From Burkholderia cepacia (lineage in GTDB: Bacteria; Pseudomonadota; Gammaproteobacteria; Burkholderiales; Burkholderiaceae), in contig NZ_LDWR01000035.1 in the NCBI RefSeq assembly GCF_001039005.1, positions 41,251-105,250 on the forward strand: a stretch of 64,000 nt of DNA. The letters run 5' to 3'. Below the pieces are notes generated by a model that had not been told where the DNA came from, did no database searches, and saw nothing but the letters and a program-made list of their open reading frames with translations. Positions 8,211-17,197 of this stretch are shown in pieces (the stretch's first letter is position 1; the number at the start of each line of letters is the position of its first letter). The position numbers and the translations under genes were made by a program.

Positions 8211-9290
8211 ATGTCTGCCCGTCTGTTCTCCACGCCCTTTTCCGAACGCTTCGGCCTGCGCCTGCCGCTCGTGCAGGCGCCGATGGTCGGCGCGACCACG
8301 ACCGCGATGGTCGCCGCCGCATCGAACGCCGGTGCGCTCGGCAGCCTCGGCGCCGGCGCGTTCGCGCCCGAGCGTCTCGCGACCGAAGTCGAAGCCATCC
8401 GCGCGGCGACCGATCGCCCGTTCGCGGTCAACCTGTTCGTGTTGCCGGACGCCGTGCCCGATGCGGCCACCGTCGCGCGCGCACTGGCGGCGATCGATCC
8501 GCTGAACGCGACGCTCGGGCTGCCGCCGGGCGTCGCGCCCGCACATTACGCACCCGACTTCCGCGCACAGCTCGATGCGCTGGTAGCGTTGCGCGTGCCG
8601 GTCGCGAGCTTCACGTTCGGCGTGCTCGACGTGGCCGACGTCGCGCGCGTGAAGGCTGCCGGCACCTACGTGATCGGCACCGCGACGCACGTGGCCGAAG
8701 GGCTCGCGTGGCAGGCAGCCGGCGCGGATGCGCTGTCCGCGCAGGGGGCTGAAGCGGGCGGCCATCGCGGCACCTTCATCGGCTCCGTCGACGACGCGCT
8801 GATCGGCACGATCGCGCTCGTGCCGCAGCTCGTCGATGCGACCGGCCTGCCGGTGCTCGCCGCGGGCGGCATCATGGACGGCCGCGGGATCGCGGCCGCG
8901 CTCGCGCTCGGCGCGCAGGGCGCGCAGCTCGGCACGGCGTTCCTCACCTGCACGGAAAGCGCGATCGCGGCGGACTGGAAGGCGCGCCTCCTCGCCAGCG
9001 CCGACACGTCGACACAGGTCACGCGCGCGATCACCGGGCGCCACGCGCGCGGGCTGCGCAACACGCTGATGGCGTGGCTCGGCGAACGCGTGGCCGATGC
9101 GGCGCCGTACCCGGTTCAGAACGCATTGACGCAGCCGCTGCGCCAGGCCGCCGCGCGCGCGAACGACGGCGACTACCTGTCGCTGTGGGCAGGCCAGGGC
9201 GCGCCGCTCGCGCGGCGGCGCGGCGAGACGCTGACGACGTCGCAGCTCGTCGCTGCGCTGGACGCCGAATGGCGTGCGTCGGCCGCCTGA
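8211..9290 (+). CDS. Nitronate monooxygenase family protein
   Basis: FMN-dependent TIM-barrel enzyme of the 2-nitropropane dioxygenase family, 359 aa. It begins with the substrate-side strand LPLVQAPMVG, has EAGGHRG near 181-187 (the His is the usual catalytic base) and the phosphate-binding AAGGIMDGRGIAAAL followed by GAQLGTAFL, all family landmarks. Such enzymes oxidise alkyl nitronates such as propionate-3-nitronate. Preceded by AAGGA and the ATG at 8211; divergent from the dienelactone hydrolase. Confidence 0.92.
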   Translation: MSARLFSTPFSERFGLRLPLVQAPMVGATTTAMVAAASNAGALGSLGAGAFAPERLATEVEAIRAATDRPFAVNLFVLPDAVPDAATVARALAAIDPLNATLGLPPGVAPAHYAPDFRAQLDALVALRVPVASFTFGVLDVADVARVKAAGTYVIGTATHVAEGLAWQAAGADALSAQGAEAGGHRGTFIGSVDDALIGTIALVPQLVDATGLPVLAAGGIMDGRGIAAALALGAQGAQLGTAFLTCTESAIAADWKARLLASADTSTQVTRAITGRHARGLRNTLMAWLGERVADAAPYPVQNALTQPLRQAAARANDGDYLSLWAGQGAPLARRRGETLTTSQLVAALDAEWRASAA

Positions 9291-9333
9291 ACGATTCGTT
9301 CTGTCGACCGCCCGAACGGTCATATCGGACGAC

Positions 9334-9361
9334 GAAACGCGCGTGCTGTCACGCGCGTTTC
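9334..9361 (+). terminator. Hairpin after the nitronate monooxygenase gene
   Basis: Perfect 12-bp stem (9334-9345 with 9350-9361) around a 4-base loop. Its right arm ends in GTTTC, but no long T run follows, so termination strength is uncertain. Confidence 0.6.
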
Positions 9362-9512
9362 ATTCAATGATCCCGTGCACAAAATACCGAATCGAAATGA
9401 CACGGGAATGCTTTGAAACCACCTTTCAGCGGGAACCCGGGAATTAGCGGAAACCCTTATCAGGCGGGGCTCGCGGCGATATTCGAGTAGTCATTCCAGA
9501 GTGTGTATATCA

Positions 9513-9528
9513 GTAGTGTTACCACTAC
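9513..9528. promoter_or_regulatory. Inverted repeat upstream of the branched-chain amino acid binding protein
   Basis: GTAGTG (9513-9518) and CACTAC (9523-9528) form a 6-bp inverted repeat with a TTAC centre in an otherwise gene-free 440-bp stretch. The stretch turns AT-rich here. A regulator site is plausible; the protein is unknown. Confidence 0.4.
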
Positions 9529-9564
9529 CCCAAAAAAGTCCCACAAATTAATTTGATCACCTAC

Positions 9565-9578
9565 ACTTGCGCGCAAGT
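9565..9578. promoter_or_regulatory. 14-bp perfect palindrome upstream of the binding protein gene
   Basis: ACTTGCGCGCAAGT is a perfect 14-bp palindrome 155 bp upstream of the start codon, just downstream of a TTGATC that could serve as a -35. It is the type of site bound by a dimeric regulator. Confidence 0.45.
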
Positions 9579-9732
9579 ACGGGCGGGTGGCTGCTAAAAG
9601 CGGCTGTTTTCACGTGCTTGAGGCCAAGTGCATGAACGATGCAACCGGCGAATCGTCCAGTGATTGCAAACACAAGGATGGCAGCGGGGCACCGGGCGAT
9701 GGCGTTTATTGGGACCGAAACTGGAGACTTAC

Positions 9733-10875
9733 ATGAATATCAAAATGCAGAAGCTGTTGCCGATCACCGCTGCGGCGATGCTGTGCGTTGCAGCTGCAAG
9801 CAACGCGGCCGCCGATCAAGTCGTCAAGATCGGCCACGTCGCGCCCTTGACGGGCGGCATTGCACACCTGGGCAAGGACAACGAAAACGGTGCACGTCTC
9901 GCAGTCGAGGAGATCAACGCCAAGGGTCTCACGATCGGCGGCCAGAAGATTACGCTGCAACTCGACGCGCAGGATGACGCGGCCGACCCGCGGCAGGCTA
10001 CGCAGGTTGCGCAGAAGCTCGTCGACGACAAGGTCGTCGCGGTGGTCGGCCACCTGAACTCGGGCACGTCGATCCCGGCCTCGAAGATCTACAGCGATGC
10101 GGGCATCGTGCAGATCTCGCCGTCGGCGACCAACCCGGCCTACACGCAGCAAGGCTTCAAGACCACGTACCGCGTGGTGGCGACCGATGCGCAGCAGGGC
10201 CCGGCACTCGCGAACTACGCGCACTCGAAGGGCATCAAGAGCGTGGCGGTGGTCGACGATTCGACCGCATACGGCCAGGGTCTCGCGAACGAGTTCGAGA
10301 AGAAGGCCAAGGCGCTCGGCCTGAACGTGATGTCGCACGACGCGACCAACGACAAGGCAGTCGACTTCCGCGCGATTCTGACGAAGATCAAGGGCGAAAA
10401 CCCGGACGCGATCATGTACGGCGGCATGGACGCCACGGGCGGCCCGTTCGCGAAGCAGGCGAAGCAGCTCGGCCTGCGCGCGAAGATCCTCGCGGGCGAC
10501 GGCGTGTGCACGGAAAAGCTGGCCGACCTGGCCGGCGACGCGACCGACAACATCGTGTGTTCGGAAGCCGGTGCCTCGCTCGAGAAGATGCCGGGCGGCG
10601 GCGCGTTCAAGGCGAAGTACGAGAAGCGCTTCGGCCAGCCGATCCAGATCTACGCACCGTTCACGTATGACGCCGTGTACATCATCGTCGATGCGATGAA
10701 GCGCTCGAACTCGGCGGATCCGGCGAAGATCCTCGGGGCGATGCCGGCGACGAACTACACGGGCGTGATCGGCAACACGACCTTCGATTCGAAGGGCGAT
10801 CTGAAACACGGCGTGATCTCGCTGTACAACTACAAGAGCGGCAAGAAGTCGCTGCTCGACGAAGTGAAGATGTAA
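9733..10875 (+). CDS. Branched-chain amino acid ABC transporter substrate-binding protein (LivJ/LivK type)
   Basis: Periplasmic binding protein, 380 aa. A signal peptide covers residues 1-27 (basic start, hydrophobic core, cut near NAAA-DQ), followed by the type I periplasmic-binding fold: VVKIGHVAPLTGG, GQKITLQLDAQDDA, VVGHLNSG, YGGMDATGG and the typical late YAPFTYDAVY. The ATG at 9733 has GGAGA before it; an upstream in-frame ATG would wreck the signal peptide. No livHMGF permease or ATPase genes follow, so it must work with components encoded elsewhere. A long regulatory-looking leader (9291-9732) precedes it. Confidence 0.93.
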   Translation: MNIKMQKLLPITAAAMLCVAAASNAAADQVVKIGHVAPLTGGIAHLGKDNENGARLAVEEINAKGLTIGGQKITLQLDAQDDAADPRQATQVAQKLVDDKVVAVVGHLNSGTSIPASKIYSDAGIVQISPSATNPAYTQQGFKTTYRVVATDAQQGPALANYAHSKGIKSVAVVDDSTAYGQGLANEFEKKAKALGLNVMSHDATNDKAVDFRAILTKIKGENPDAIMYGGMDATGGPFAKQAKQLGLRAKILAGDGVCTEKLADLAGDATDNIVCSEAGASLEKMPGGGAFKAKYEKRFGQPIQIYAPFTYDAVYIIVDAMKRSNSADPAKILGAMPATNYTGVIGNTTFDSKGDLKHGVISLYNYKSGKKSLLDEVKM

Positions 10876-10901
10876 CGCAAAAAGCGGCCGACAGTAGGGG
10901 T

Positions 10902-10940
10902 GAAAGCGCGCATGCGGCAACGCATGCGCGCTTTCTTTTT
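10902..10940 (+). terminator. Intrinsic terminator of the binding-protein gene
   Basis: Perfect 15-bp stem (10902-10916 with 10921-10935), GCAA tetraloop, then five T. It separates the gene from the convergent MFS gene. Confidence 0.9.
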
Positions 10941-10960
10941 GGCCGGCGTGCGCCGTGCCG

Positions 10961-12178
10961 TCAGATCTTCAGGTGCGCGAGCACCTTCGGCGCGACGGCC
11001 GCGACGAGCGCCGCGCACAGCGCGACGACCGACAGGCCGATGGTCAGGTTCGCGGCCTGCGCGACCGCGCCGATCACGACCGGACCGAACAGCAGTCCGA
11101 AATACGCGAGCCCCGCCACATGCGCGAGCCCTTCGGCCGCGTGGATGCCCTTCACGCGCGCGGCGGCCGCGAACAGCACGGGCATCATGTTCGCGAGGCC
11201 GAGGCCCATCAGCGTGAAGCCGGTCAGCACCGCGGCCGGATACGGCAGCAGCAGCGCGCCGATCATCCCCGCGCACGCGAGCGACGCGCTCGCGAACACG
11301 AGCTGCGGCGCGCCGAAGCGGGCGCGCACGGCGTCGCCCGCGAAGCGCGCGATGGCCATCCCGCCCGAGAATGCCGCGTACGCGGCGCTCGCGAGCGCCG
11401 GGCTCGCCGCGACGACGTCGCGCATGTAGACCGTCGCCCAGTCGTACATCGCGCCTTCGGCGATCAGCGCGACGAGCGCGATGCCGCCGAGCATCCACAA
11501 CGCGGGCGAGCGCCAGCGGTTGCCGCCGCCGTGCGCGTGTTCGTGGTGCGGCACATGCGGCAGCACGGCCGGGCTCGCGACCACGAGCACCGCCGCGCTC
11601 GCCGCCGCCGCGAGCGCGAGATGCACGGCCGGCGCCATGCCGGCCGACAGCAGCGCGCCGCCGGCCGCCGCGCCCGACATCCCGCCGATGCTGAACATGC
11701 CGTGCAGCGACGACATGATCGGCTTGCCGAGCGCGATCTCGACCGCGCTGGCCTCGGCGTTCATCGCGACGTCGAGCGTCGCCATCGAGAAGCCGAACAG
11801 CGCGAGCACGGCGAGCAGCATCCAGTAGTCGGGCACGACGAGGATCAGCGCCGCGCACGCGGACATCACGAGCCCGCCCGCGAGGCACGCGGTGCGCGAG
11901 CCGACGCGCGTGATCCAGCGCGCGATGGTCAGCATCGCGGCGATCGAGCCGCCGGCGACCGCGAACAGCGCGATCGACAGCATCCCGGGGCTCAGCGCGA
12001 ACTTGTCGCGCACGGTCGGCACGTGCACGCCCCATGACGCGTACATCATGCCGGCGACGAAGAACAGCGCCATCGACGCGGTGCGCGCCCGCTGGCGGGC
12101 CGGGAGCGACAGCACGCGATGCGCGTCGGGCGGCGCGGCGAACGGGGACGACGATTCGGGGGAAGCGGATTCGGACAC
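10961..12178 (-). CDS. MFS transporter
   Basis: About 405 aa with roughly twelve membrane segments; the first begins near TASMALFFVAGMMYASW. The pattern (WGVHVPTVRDKF after helix 1, the SLHGMFSIGGMSGAAAGG stretch mid-protein) resembles the bacterial fucose-permease/YbjJ-like MFS group. The start is uncertain: GTG at 12178 is used here, giving a short polar N-terminus, but TTG at 12193 or an ATG just before helix 1 are possible and none has a clear ribosome binding site. Substrate unknown. Divergent from the HugZ-like gene. Confidence 0.85.
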   Translation of the reverse strand: MSESASPESSSPFAAPPDAHRVLSLPARQRARTASMALFFVAGMMYASWGVHVPTVRDKFALSPGMLSIALFAVAGGSIAAMLTIARWITRVGSRTACLAGGLVMSACAALILVVPDYWMLLAVLALFGFSMATLDVAMNAEASAVEIALGKPIMSSLHGMFSIGGMSGAAAGGALLSAGMAPAVHLALAAAASAAVLVVASPAVLPHVPHHEHAHGGGNRWRSPALWMLGGIALVALIAEGAMYDWATVYMRDVVAASPALASAAYAAFSGGMAIARFAGDAVRARFGAPQLVFASASLACAGMIGALLLPYPAAVLTGFTLMGLGLANMMPVLFAAAARVKGIHAAEGLAHVAGLAYFGLLFGPVVIGAVAQAANLTIGLSVVALCAALVAAVAPKVLAHLKI

Positions 12179-12398
12179 GGGGAGGCTCGTCAAAAAATGC
12201 GCGGACGCATGCGGCGTCCGTCGGAATCGTCCGATTCTATCGAACCGCTTACGATCCTGCCGGGCGATGTCCGTTCGGCCGATGGCCGGGGCGGGCTGCA
12301 TCGGCCGTTCGACCGATGCGCGATGCGCAGCGCCCGCGGGTAACATCGAAGCACACGCGGCGGGCCCGGCTCGCCGTCCTTCGACCGCAGGAGTCCTC

Positions 12399-13058
12399 TT
12401 GAACATCGATCCCGCCTTCGCCCTGCACCTGCTGCACCGCTGCGCGCTCGGCACGCTCGCCACCCATGCGCGCGATCCGCAGGGCTTCCCCTATCCGACC
12501 GTCGTCCCGTTCGCGCCCGATGCAAGCCATCGGCCCGTGATCCTCGTGAGCGGCCTTGCCGAGCACACGCGCAATCTCGCCGCCGATCCGCGCGCGGGCT
12601 TCCTCGTCGTCGACGCACCCGGCGGCGACGTGCTGAACGCCGAGCGCGCGACGCTGCTCGGCCGGTTCGTACCGCTCGGCGACGATCCGCATGTGAGCGC
12701 GCGCTACCGGCGCTACGAGCCGGACGCCGCGCGCTATCTTGCGCTCGGCGATTTCACGTTCTGGGCGCTCGACATCGAGCGGCTGCGCTATATCGGCGGC
12801 TTCGGGCGCATGGGCTGGGTCGACGGCACCCTTCTCGATGCGCTGCCGCCGCTCGCTTTCGACGAGGAACAGGCGCTGTGGGACGCATACGATGCCGGCG
12901 ATGCGCGTCGCGACGGGCTCGAATTGCTCGGCGTCGATCGCCATGGCGCCGATTGGCGATGCGACGGCCGCCGCGTGCGCACGCCATTCGATGCGCCGTC
13001 GGCCGATACCGGCGCGCTGCGCGACCGGCTGATCGCGTGCGCTCGGGATGTGGCGTGA
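12399..13058 (+). CDS. HugZ-like heme utilisation / pyridoxamine 5'-phosphate oxidase-fold protein
   Basis: 219 aa, split-barrel flavin-binding fold. The order FALHLLHRCALGTLAT, PYPTVVPFA, ILVSGLAEHTRNL, ATLLGRFVPL and the late RLRYIGGFGRMGWV matches the HugZ/pyridoxamine-oxidase-like family, whose members degrade heme or bind flavin. The start is TTG at 12399, five bases after CAGGAG. The C-terminal part (after ~150) is variable and lacks an obvious DUF2470 signature. No heme uptake genes are nearby, so a heme role is only by family resemblance. Confidence 0.75.
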   Translation: MNIDPAFALHLLHRCALGTLATHARDPQGFPYPTVVPFAPDASHRPVILVSGLAEHTRNLAADPRAGFLVVDAPGGDVLNAERATLLGRFVPLGDDPHVSARYRRYEPDAARYLALGDFTFWALDIERLRYIGGFGRMGWVDGTLLDALPPLAFDEEQALWDAYDAGDARRDGLELLGVDRHGADWRCDGRRVRTPFDAPSADTGALRDRLIACARDVA

Positions 13059-13412
13059 CGTCGCGGGTGCCGATTTGTCCGTTTAGCAAAACGTGCCGTC
13101 CGATTTTTGCAAAGCTGTCGTCCTATGAAAGCTTTGATTTTTCGAATGCAGGGTAATTGCGTATGTTGATAGGCCGAATTGACAATCGCTAATGTCCTAA
13201 TCTCTGTGTAGAGACGTAAAAATTTGAGAAATGGCCGCGGCCGGTCAAAATGACATGTGCGAAATTCAATTGGCCTCGGGATTTTCATGAATCTCGCTTC
13301 TATCAAATCTTTTTTGTGCTAATCTCTGCCTTCGAAAATCCGAGGCACATATATTTCATGAATGGTGAGCTGGCTGCAGACCGGCGCCATTGGTCAGATA
13401 GAAAGGGAAACT
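13059..13412. other. AT-rich intergenic region upstream of the H-NS gene
   Basis: Clearly richer in A/T than its surroundings, as expected for the control region of an autoregulated H-NS-type gene. It contains TTGACA at 13179-13184 and the 10-base direct repeat CTAATCTCTG at 13197-13206 and 13319-13328; the TAATCT within each copy could act as a -10. No convincing open frame is present. Confidence 0.5.
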
Positions 13413-13706
13413 ATGTCTTCTTACAAGGACCTGCTGGCCCAGCGGGAGAAGCTGGAGAAGCAAATCGAAGAAGCGAAGTCGCGTGAATACGCTGAAGTGC
13501 TGAATGACGTGAAGCAGAAAATTGCCGACTATGGCTTTTCGCTCGCCGATCTCGGTCTCAGCCGCGCGAAGGCAGGTAAGGTTGGCCGTCCGCGCGCAGG
13601 CGTGGCCGCGAAATACCGCGATCCGGAAACGGGCGCGACGTGGTCGGGCCGCGGCAAGCCGCCGCGCTGGATTGCTGGCAAGAACCGCGAACAGTTTGCG
13701 ATTTAA
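13413..13706 (+). CDS. Small H-NS family nucleoid protein
   Basis: 97-aa DNA-binding protein. The first ~45 residues form a charged coiled-coil (LAQREKLEKQIEEAKSRE) for dimerisation; after a flexible linker the C-terminal DNA-binding loop is TWSGRGKPPRW at 76-86, the H-NS AT-hook-like signature. This layout is that of the short Burkholderia/Ralstonia H-NS variants. The ATG at 13413 follows GAAAGGGAA; longer in-frame openings lack a site. Likely represses AT-rich DNA, probably including its own AT-rich leader. Confidence 0.93.
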   Translation: MSSYKDLLAQREKLEKQIEEAKSREYAEVLNDVKQKIADYGFSLADLGLSRAKAGKVGRPRAGVAAKYRDPETGATWSGRGKPPRWIAGKNREQFAI

Positions 13707-13732
13707 ACGTTTGTTTAAGTCGTCTGTTCTTC

Positions 13733-13770
13733 AAAAGAGCCGCGTGTCCGTTCAGGAGCGCGGCTTTTTT
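13733..13770 (+). terminator. Intrinsic terminator of the H-NS gene
   Basis: AGCCGCG (13738-13744) pairs with CGCGGCT (13759-13765), extended by A's on the left against a six-T run on the right; 14-base loop. Confidence 0.8.
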
Positions 13771-13948
13771 GTTTCCGGGCGCTGGCAGGCACTCGGACAT
13801 TGTCATAAAAATGTAAGAATGGCGTGTGAATGAAAATACGACACGTTCGCATAAGCGGTTGATTTAAATGAGAAATTTGTGGGTATTGGACGGGTTCGCG
13901 ACGCGCCTTTGATAGAATTGCGTATCGCACACCGATATCTCATATTTC

Positions 13949-15106
13949 ATGTCCACGTTTTCCGGCGACGCTCAGAGCGCAGATAAGCACGCGGTTGCGC
14001 GCAAGAGCACACTCGTCAGTATTGTTCTGAATGTCGTACTTGCGACATTTCAGATCGTCGTCGGCACGATTGCGCATTCGCAGGCATTGATTGCCGACGG
14101 TGTGCATTCGATATCCGATTTGATCTCGGATTTTGTCGTGCTGGTTGCGAATCGGCATAGCGGTGCATCGCCCGATGCCGACCACAATTACGGACACAGT
14201 CGCTACGAGACGGTCGCGTCGCTGTTTCTCGGCGCGATCCTGATTGCGGTCGGGATCGGCATGCTCTGGCGGGCCGGCGACCGGCTCGTTAATCTCGAAA
14301 ACATTCCGGCCGTGCATTTTTCCGCGCTGATCGTTGCGCTGACGGTGCTCGTGTCGAAAGAGGCGCTGTTTCGCTACATGCTGCGCGAGGCGCGGCGCGT
14401 GCGTTCGGCGATGCTCGTCGCGAACGCATGGCACGCGCGTTCGGATGCCGCGTCGTCGCTCGTCGTCGCGATCGGCATCGTCGGCAGCCTGGCCGGCGTG
14501 CGGCTGCTCGACCCGATCGCGGCCGCGATCGTCGGCTTCATGGTCGCGCGCATGGGCTGGACGTTCGGTTATGACGCGTTGCAGGACCTGTCCGACCGCG
14601 CGCTCGATACGGCCGACACGACCGAGATTCGCGCGTTGCTCGCGGCGACGCCCGGCGTGCGCGACGTGCACGACCTGCGCACGCGCAAGATGGGCGACGC
14701 CGCGCTCGTCGATGCGCACATCCTCGTCGATCCGAAGATCTCCGTCTCCGAAGGGCATTACATCGCCGAGACCGCGCGTGCACGCGTGCTGTCCGACCCG
14801 CGCGTGCTTGACGCGCTGATCCATGTCGACCCGGAGAACGATGCGGCGCGCCGTCCGGCGCTCGCGCTGCCGCCGCGCGGCGAGATCGCGGCACGGCTCG
14901 AGGCCGCGCTCGCGCAGCGCGGGCTGCGTGCGGCGGCGATCAACCTGCATTACCTGAGTACGGGGCTCGAGATCGACGTGACGCTCGCCAGCGATCCGCA
15001 CGACACCGATGCGGCGCTGGGCGGCCGGCTCGACGTCGCCGCGCTGGAGCGCGAGTTCGGCGCGCGCCGGATCGGTTTCACGCGCGCGATGCCCGTGCAG
15101 GCGTAA
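13949..15106 (+). CDS. Cation diffusion facilitator (CDF) metal exporter
   Basis: 385 aa inner-membrane proton/metal antiporter. Six helices lie between residues ~20 and 210; the metal site is visible as Asp50, His53/Asp57 in ADGVHSISD and His162/Asp166 in AWHARSDAASS. HNYGHSRYE (79-87) is the conserved loop. A cytoplasmic ferredoxin-like domain follows (GVRDVHDLRTRKMG; LVDAHILVDP). Such proteins export Fe2+, Zn2+, Mn2+ or Co2+; the HxxxD composition does not fix the metal. The 170 bp before it are AT-rich and carry the promoter, with no metal-regulator site that I recognise. Confidence 0.92.
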   Translation: MSTFSGDAQSADKHAVARKSTLVSIVLNVVLATFQIVVGTIAHSQALIADGVHSISDLISDFVVLVANRHSGASPDADHNYGHSRYETVASLFLGAILIAVGIGMLWRAGDRLVNLENIPAVHFSALIVALTVLVSKEALFRYMLREARRVRSAMLVANAWHARSDAASSLVVAIGIVGSLAGVRLLDPIAAAIVGFMVARMGWTFGYDALQDLSDRALDTADTTEIRALLAATPGVRDVHDLRTRKMGDAALVDAHILVDPKISVSEGHYIAETARARVLSDPRVLDALIHVDPENDAARRPALALPPRGEIAARLEAALAQRGLRAAAINLHYLSTGLEIDVTLASDPHDTDAALGGRLDVAALEREFGARRIGFTRAMPVQA

Positions 15107-15157
15107 CAGGGCCGCCGAGAACGGTCACTGCGACCGGGAGCCGGCCGCGCCCGCGCG

Positions 15158-15628
15158 TTACAGCGGCAGTTGCGTGTCGAACTTGATCTCGCGCAGCACC
15201 ACGCTCGTGCGCACCTGCGACACGGCCGGAATCTTGAAGATGCGCTCGTGCAGGAACACGTCGTAGGCCTTGATGTCCGGTGCGACGATCTTGAGGATGT
15301 AATCGGCTTCGCCGGTCGTGCTGTAGCACTCGGTGACTTCCGGGCAGGTCGCGATCTCGCGCTCGAACTGTTCGACGCCGCCTTCGTTGTGGCGGGTCAG
15401 GTGCACGTGCGCGAGCGCACAGACGTGCAGGCCGAGCTTTTCGCGATCGAGCAGCGCCGTGTAGCGCTGGATCACGCCCGACTGTTCCATGTCCTTGATG
15501 CGCCGCCAGCATGGCGTGCTCGACAGACCGACCTGGTCGGAGATTTCCTGTACGGAACGGCGCGCGTCGAGCTGCAACAGGCGAAGGATTTTTTGCGAAA
15601 AGGAATCGAGCGTCACCTGCGCCTCCAT
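15158..15628 (-). CDS. Lrp/AsnC family transcriptional regulator
   Basis: 156 aa. N-terminal winged helix-turn-helix (ILRLLQLDARRSVQEISDQVGLSSTPCWRRI, residues ~14-43) followed by the RAM ligand domain ending in VRTSVVLREIKFDT. This is an Lrp-like feast/famine regulator; the closest type by pattern is the short local regulator group. Its effector is unknown. It is convergent with the CDF gene and upstream of nothing it obviously controls, about 80 bp from the exonuclease gene on the same strand. Confidence 0.92.
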   Translation of the reverse strand: MEAQVTLDSFSQKILRLLQLDARRSVQEISDQVGLSSTPCWRRIKDMEQSGVIQRYTALLDREKLGLHVCALAHVHLTRHNEGGVEQFEREIATCPEVTECYSTTGEADYILKIVAPDIKAYDVFLHERIFKIPAVSQVRTSVVLREIKFDTQLPL

Positions 15629-15707
15629 GCGGCAGCTACAACATGCTGAATGTTAGAGGGCCGGGAAAGGAAAGGCAATCTGGCGCGGCGCTGTTGAGCG
15701 AGATTCG

Positions 15708-16367
15708 CTAATTTGCCCGCGGATCCGTGGGGATTTGTCCCGCCCCCGCGTTTTCCGACCGATCGGTGTCCGACACGGCGAGGCCTGCGAGCGCGGCCTG
15801 CTGCCGGCGCAGGTCGGCGAGCATGTTGCAGAACAGCGCGCCTTGCTCGATCGCGTCGTCGAGCGCGACGTGCGTGTGCGGATGGTCGTCGAACCAGTGC
15901 TTCGGAAAGCGCGGCTTGATCGCCTTGCGGTACGGCAGGCCGGTCATCGCGAACGCGAGCGTCTTGATGTCGAGCGCCGACCACGAGAACGGGCAGCGTC
16001 CCGCGAAGCGCATCATGTACCAGAACATGAACGTGAAGTCGAAGCCGGCCGGCATCGCGACGAACACCGGCTTGCCGGGCAGCGCCTCGACCCAGTCGAC
16101 GTACGCGACCAGCGCCGCCTCCGGCGCCTGCAGGTCGCGCCGGCAGGCGGCCCAGGCTTCGGGCTCGGTCTTCCACCATGCTTCCTGCACCGGATGCGCC
16201 TGCGCGCCGGGCAGCGTCTCGAGGTTCGCCGAGAACGTCGCGATCAGCTGCTTGTCCTCGGTGTAGGCGGCCGATGCGAAGCTCAGCATCGAGTGTGGGC
16301 CGGGAATCGGGCCGTCGGCTTCGACGTCGGTGCTGACGTAGATTTCCGGGATGGCGGTCTGGTTCAT
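15708..16367 (-). CDS. 3'-5' exonuclease family protein (DEDDh type)
   Basis: 219 aa. The first acidic pair is Asp14 and Glu16 in STDVEADGP; the last motif is His...Asp in HTHVALDDAIEQ, the arrangement of DEDDh exonucleases (RNase T/DnaQ-like fold). The middle Asp is probably in AGFDFTFM. Its ATG at 16367 overlaps the stop of the metallo-hydrolase gene by 4 nt (ATGA), so the two are translated together. Whether it acts on DNA or RNA cannot be told. Confidence 0.85.
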   Translation of the reverse strand: MNQTAIPEIYVSTDVEADGPIPGPHSMLSFASAAYTEDKQLIATFSANLETLPGAQAHPVQEAWWKTEPEAWAACRRDLQAPEAALVAYVDWVEALPGKPVFVAMPAGFDFTFMFWYMMRFAGRCPFSWSALDIKTLAFAMTGLPYRKAIKPRFPKHWFDDHPHTHVALDDAIEQGALFCNMLADLRRQQAALAGLAVSDTDRSENAGAGQIPTDPRAN

Positions 16368-17008
16368 CCGAATACCTTGTCGGACACGAACGGGTTCGTG
16401 CGGCGCTCGTCGCCGAATGTCGAGACGGGGCCGTGGCCCGGCACGAACGTGACGTCGTCGCCGAGCGGCCACAGCTTCTCCTTGATCGAACGGACGAGAT
16501 CCGCGTGATTGCCGCGCGGGAAATCGGTACGGCCGATCGAGCCCGCGAACAGCACGTCGCCGACGATCGCGACGCGATGCGCGCGGCTGAAGAACACGAC
16601 ATGGCCGGGCGTGTGGCCCGGGCAGTGATAGACCTCGAGCGTCTCGTCGCCGAACTGCACGGTGTCGCCATCGTTCAGCCAGTGGTCCGGCTCGAAGGTT
16701 TCGGCGGCCGGAAAGCCGAAGCGCTCGCTCTGCATCGGCAGCTTCTCGATCCAGAAGCGCTCTTCTTCCTGCGGCCCCTCGATCGGCACGCCGTAGTGCG
16801 TCGCGAGCGTCTTCGCGCCCGCGCAGTGATCGATGTGCCCGTGCGTGAGCAGCACCTTCTCGACCTGCACGTTCTGCCGCGCGACTTCCTGTTCGATCCG
16901 GTCGAGATCGCCGCCCGGATCGACGACGGCGGCGCGGCCGGTCTTCTCGCAGACGAGCAGCGAGCAGTTCTGCTGGAACGGCGTGACCGGAATGAGCGTG
17001 ACTTTCAT
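16364..17008 (-). CDS. MBL-fold metallo-hydrolase (glyoxalase II-like, YcbL type)
   Basis: 214 aa. Metal ligands are visible as THGHIDH (His56, His58, Asp60, His61), HCPGHTPGH, IVGDVLF and VPGHGP, all in the correct order for a two-metal glyoxalase II-like hydrolase without the large C-terminal substrate domain. Such short proteins hydrolyse glutathione thioesters or related substrates. Start at ATG 17008; a longer opening upstream runs through non-coding DNA. Forms a two-gene unit with the exonuclease. Confidence 0.92.
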   Translation of the reverse strand: MKVTLIPVTPFQQNCSLLVCEKTGRAAVVDPGGDLDRIEQEVARQNVQVEKVLLTHGHIDHCAGAKTLATHYGVPIEGPQEEERFWIEKLPMQSERFGFPAAETFEPDHWLNDGDTVQFGDETLEVYHCPGHTPGHVVFFSRAHRVAIVGDVLFAGSIGRTDFPRGNHADLVRSIKEKLWPLGDDVTFVPGHGPVSTFGDERRTNPFVSDKVFG

Positions 17009-17185
17009 GGAGACACCGGCGGCTAAAAGGAGCGATTGTACCGGTCGCGGGCGCTGCCTGCCGCCCGCGCGGCGCACGTCGCGACACGCAGCCGAGGGGA
17101 TTCCCGGAGCATCCCGATTGTTACAACCATAGAGAGAATCAATGGTGTGGCGGGGGTGCTTTTCGAGACAGCCTTTTGGTTTATG

Positions 17186-17191
17186 TATAAT
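17186..17191 (+). promoter_or_regulatory. Perfect -10 hexamer in front of a hairpin cluster
   Basis: TATAAT, a consensus -10, about 7 bases before the first of four consecutive hairpins. The -35 region is weak (TTCGAG at 17162-17167 with an 18-base spacer). Its quality in GC-rich DNA makes a real transcription start near 17198 likely. Confidence 0.55.
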
Positions 17192-17197
17192 GCGCTC

